DNA from: Candidatus Rifleibacteriota bacterium
GTDB taxonomy: Bacteria > Riflebacteria > Ozemobacteria > Ozemobacterales > Ozemobacteraceae
Direction: 5' to 3'
DNA: 8,677 bases
Assembly (NCBI GenBank): GCA_022704885.1
Contig: JAKJFO010000171.1
Location: 1-8,677, forward strand
The position numbers and the translations under genes were made by a program. Shown here piece after piece: positions 7,487 to 8,677 of the stretch. The notes under the pieces were generated by a model. It made no database searches. It was given only the letters and a program-made list of their open reading frames with translations, and was not told the DNA's origin. The number at the start of each line of letters is the position of its first letter. Positions within the stretch are counted from its first letter, which is position 1.

Positions 7487-7566
7487 TGTCATTGCGAGGA
7501 GCGCAGCGACGAAGCGTATGCCTTCGGCATACGCTTCGTCGGGCTGACGCCCTCTTCGCAATGACA
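7487..7566. repeat. 80-bp palindromic dispersed repeat (REP/MITE-like, CATTGCGAGG type)
   Basis: The outer arms are TGTCATTGCG (7487) and CGCAATGACA (ending 7566). The inner arms are a perfect 15-bp inverted repeat (7508-7522 with 7526-7540) around a TTC loop. The middle section (about 7497-7507 against 7541-7555) is the only imperfect part. The GTCATTGCGAGGAGCG...GACGAAGC pattern is, from memory, one of the most widely scattered palindromic repeats in bacterial intergenic regions. It has no transposase, so if mobile it would move in trans. The transcript would form a long stable hairpin that could protect or end the upstream mRNA. It is not followed by a T-tract. Confidence 0.85.
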
Positions 7567-7611
7567 TCAGACCAGGCTGAAGCAAAACAGCAATGGTCGC
7601 GCAGCTTTTGC

Positions 7612-7666
7612 GTCAGTTTTGTCGCAGAAGGAAAAGCGCTGCGACGTTGCTGCGACGCCTGCTGAC
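7612..7666 (+). promoter_or_regulatory. Candidate enhancer (upstream activator site) for the sigma-54 clpB promoter
   Basis: The box GTCGCAG (7621-7627) faces CTGCGAC copies at 7639-7645 and 7650-7656; the last two are 11 bp apart, one helical turn. A flanking GTCAG (7612-7616) mirrors CTGAC (7662-7666), so the whole reads as a dyad. It lies about 100-150 bp before the expected start site near 7762, the usual distance for sigma-54 activator binding sites. The protein that would bind is not in the window. Confidence 0.5.
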
Positions 7667-7735
7667 TGCCGCAGCATGCCGCTCGACCACAACAAAGCGC
7701 TTTTAACAAGCGTTATCAGAACATATCAAAGACTC

Positions 7736-7751
7736 TGGCACGCGAATTGCT
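7736..7751 (+). promoter_or_regulatory. Sigma-54 (RpoN) -24/-12 promoter upstream of clpB
   Basis: TGGCACG at 7736-7742, 4 nt (CGAA), then TTGCT at 7747-7751. This matches the YTGGCACG-N4-TTGCW consensus at every position, including the C before TGG. The GG and GC dinucleotides are separated by the required 10 bp. Transcription should start near 7762, giving a leader of about 37 nt before clpB. Confidence 0.88.
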
Positions 7752-7787
7752 CTACTAATCATTGAATAATAATGTACAACGACTTGT

Positions 7788-7791
7788 GAGG
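7788..7791 (+). promoter_or_regulatory. Ribosome-binding site of clpB
   Basis: GAGG is followed by 7 nt and ATG at 7799. It confirms the start, which gives the standard ClpB N-terminus. Confidence 0.75.
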
Positions 7792-7798
7792 TAAAAAT

Positions 7799-8677
7799 AT
7801 GGATATCAACAGAATGACACAAAAGTCACAGGAAGCGCTGCAGGCCGCCCAGAATAACGCTATTCAGCACGGCCACCAGGAAATCACCACCGAGCACCTG
7901 CTTTCGGCACTGCTGATAGATGATGCCGGAATGATCCCGCGCCTGCTCAATAACATCAATATCCCGGTCAAAACGGCCAGAGAGCGGGTAAACAACCTTG
8001 TTTCCAGACTGCCCAGAGTCTCCGGGCCAGGCATGACCCCTGACAAATTCTATGTCAGTGCAGAACTGTCGAAAGTTCTCGTTAAGGCCGAAGAAGAAAT
8101 GAAGGCCCTCAAAGACGAGTATCTCTCGGTCGAGCATCTCGTTCTCGCCATGATCGAGAGCGCCTCTACCGCTGTCGGCAAGATGTTCGCCGAACTCAAC
8201 CTGACGCGCGACCAGTTTTTACAGGCACTTACTGCGGTGCGCGGCAACCAGCGCGTCACTTCGGCCAACCCCGAGCAGACTTACGAAGCCCTCGAAAAAT
8301 ACGGCCGCGACCTCGTCGCCATGGCGCGCGCCGGCAAACTTGACCCGGTCATCGGCCGCGATGCCGAAATTCGCCGCGTTATCCGCATTTTGACCCGTAA
8401 AACCAAGAACAACCCGGTGCTTATCGGCGAACCCGGTGTCGGTAAAACCGCCATCGCCGAAGGCCTTGCCCAGCGCATTCTTCAGGGCGACGTGCCCGAA
8501 AGCCTGCGTGATAAGACCGTGTTCGCGCTCGACATGGGCGCGCTGATCGCCGGCGCCAAGTTCCGCGGTGAGTTCGAAGAGCGCCTAAAGGCCGTTCTCG
8601 CCGAGATCAAGAGCAGTGACGGCCGCATTCTGATGTTCATCGACGAACTGCATACCATCGTCGGCGCCGGCCGCGCC
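7799..8677 (+). CDS. clpB: ATP-dependent protein disaggregase ClpB (N-terminal third, runs off the right edge)
   Basis: ClpB is a cytoplasmic AAA+ hexamer that, with DnaK/DnaJ/GrpE, pulls proteins out of aggregates after heat or other stress. The window holds 293 residues with an open frame to the edge. The start reads [18 protein letters not shown], typical of ClpB. Two Clp_N repeats cover about 1-145 ([11 protein letters not shown] and [12 protein letters not shown]). The first nucleotide-binding domain follows: the linker [21 protein letters not shown], Walker A G-E-P-G-V-G-K-T at 210-217, the pore-loop region [10 protein letters not shown], and Walker B with I281-D282-E283. These lie within a few residues of the E. 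coli positions (206-213 and 279). The middle domain and second nucleotide-binding domain are beyond the window. Upstream lies a sigma-54 promoter rather than a visible sigma-32 promoter or CIRCE element, so expression seems tied to an RpoN activator. Confidence 0.97.
   Translation, partial: MDINRMTQKSQEALQAAQNNAIQHGHQEITTEHLLSALLIDDAGMIPRLLNNINIPVKTARERVNNLVSRLPRVSGPGMTPDKFYVSAELSKVLVKAEEEMKALKDEYLSVEHLVLAMIESASTAVGKMFAELNLTRDQFLQALTAVRGNQRVTSANPEQTYEALEKYGRDLVAMARAGKLDPVIGRDAEIRRVIRILTRKTKNNPVLIGEPGVGKTAIAEGLAQRILQGDVPESLRDKTVFALDMGALIAGAKFRGEFEERLKAVLAEIKSSDGRILMFIDELHTIVGAGRA

Noticed and set aside
6878..7585. A 235-codon minus-strand ORF opposite the TerB-like gene.
   Set aside because: It runs into the palindromic repeat and out of the intergenic region, and its sequence shows no domain. 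The plus-strand gene has a strong ribosome-binding site and a coherent fold pattern.
7694..7703. The palindrome AAAGCGCTTT upstream of the sigma-54 promoter.
   Set aside because: It is only 10 bp, single-copy in the region and of a kind expected by chance. It lies too close to the -24 element for a normal sigma-54 enhancer, so it is not listed as an operator.
7479..7709. A 76-codon minus-strand ORF ending in A-P-R-N-D-S-F.
   Set aside because: This is the well-known spurious translation of the CATTGCGAGG palindromic repeat.
1..8677. CRISPR arrays, tRNA or rRNA genes, and insertion-sequence transposases.
   Set aside because: No regularly spaced short identical repeats, no tRNA-like cloverleaf with T-loop GTTCRA, and no transposase-like protein were seen on either strand.

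Overview
The window looks like chromosomal DNA from a diderm-type bacterium with moderate GC content. No RNA gene or lineage marker is present that would fix the phylum. A perfect-looking -24/-12 promoter implies a sigma-54 system. The early part of ClpB and a very large secreted Ig-repeat protein fit several deep Gram-negative lineages (for example delta-proteobacteria-like groups, Riflebacteria or Lentisphaerae), but that assignment is inference only.

Left part (1-5061, minus strand): one uninterrupted frame runs from an ATG at 5061 to the left edge, giving 1687 codons without a stop. It is therefore the 5' part of a giant gene. The product has a signal peptide, a DUF2341-like module, two beta-sandwich modules, and at least nine tandem Ig-like repeats. 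Each repeat carries a D-x-Y-G-N-type motif spaced 97-106 residues from the next. This is a secreted or surface protein of the adhesin/invasin architectural class.

Middle (5062-5371): an AT-rich divergent intergenic region holds candidate overlapping sigma-70-type promoters and a leader of about 260 nt for the giant gene, with short upstream ORFs.

Right part (5372-7453, plus strand): two membrane-anchored proteins of unknown function are encoded in tandem. The first has an acidic N-terminal domain, a Pro-rich linker, one membrane helix and a C-terminal TPR-like domain. The second has a hydrophobic membrane segment followed by a TerB-like all-helical domain.

From 7454 to 7798: an 80-bp near-perfect palindrome of the dispersed CATTGCGAGG...CGAAGC repeat type is followed by a dyad of GTCGCAG/CTGCGAC boxes. 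A textbook sigma-54 promoter lies about 100-150 bp downstream of those boxes. It drives clpB (7799 to the right edge, first 293 residues). The most notable signal is the apparent sigma-54/enhancer control of a protein-disaggregating chaperone, next to a TerB-like/TPR membrane pair.
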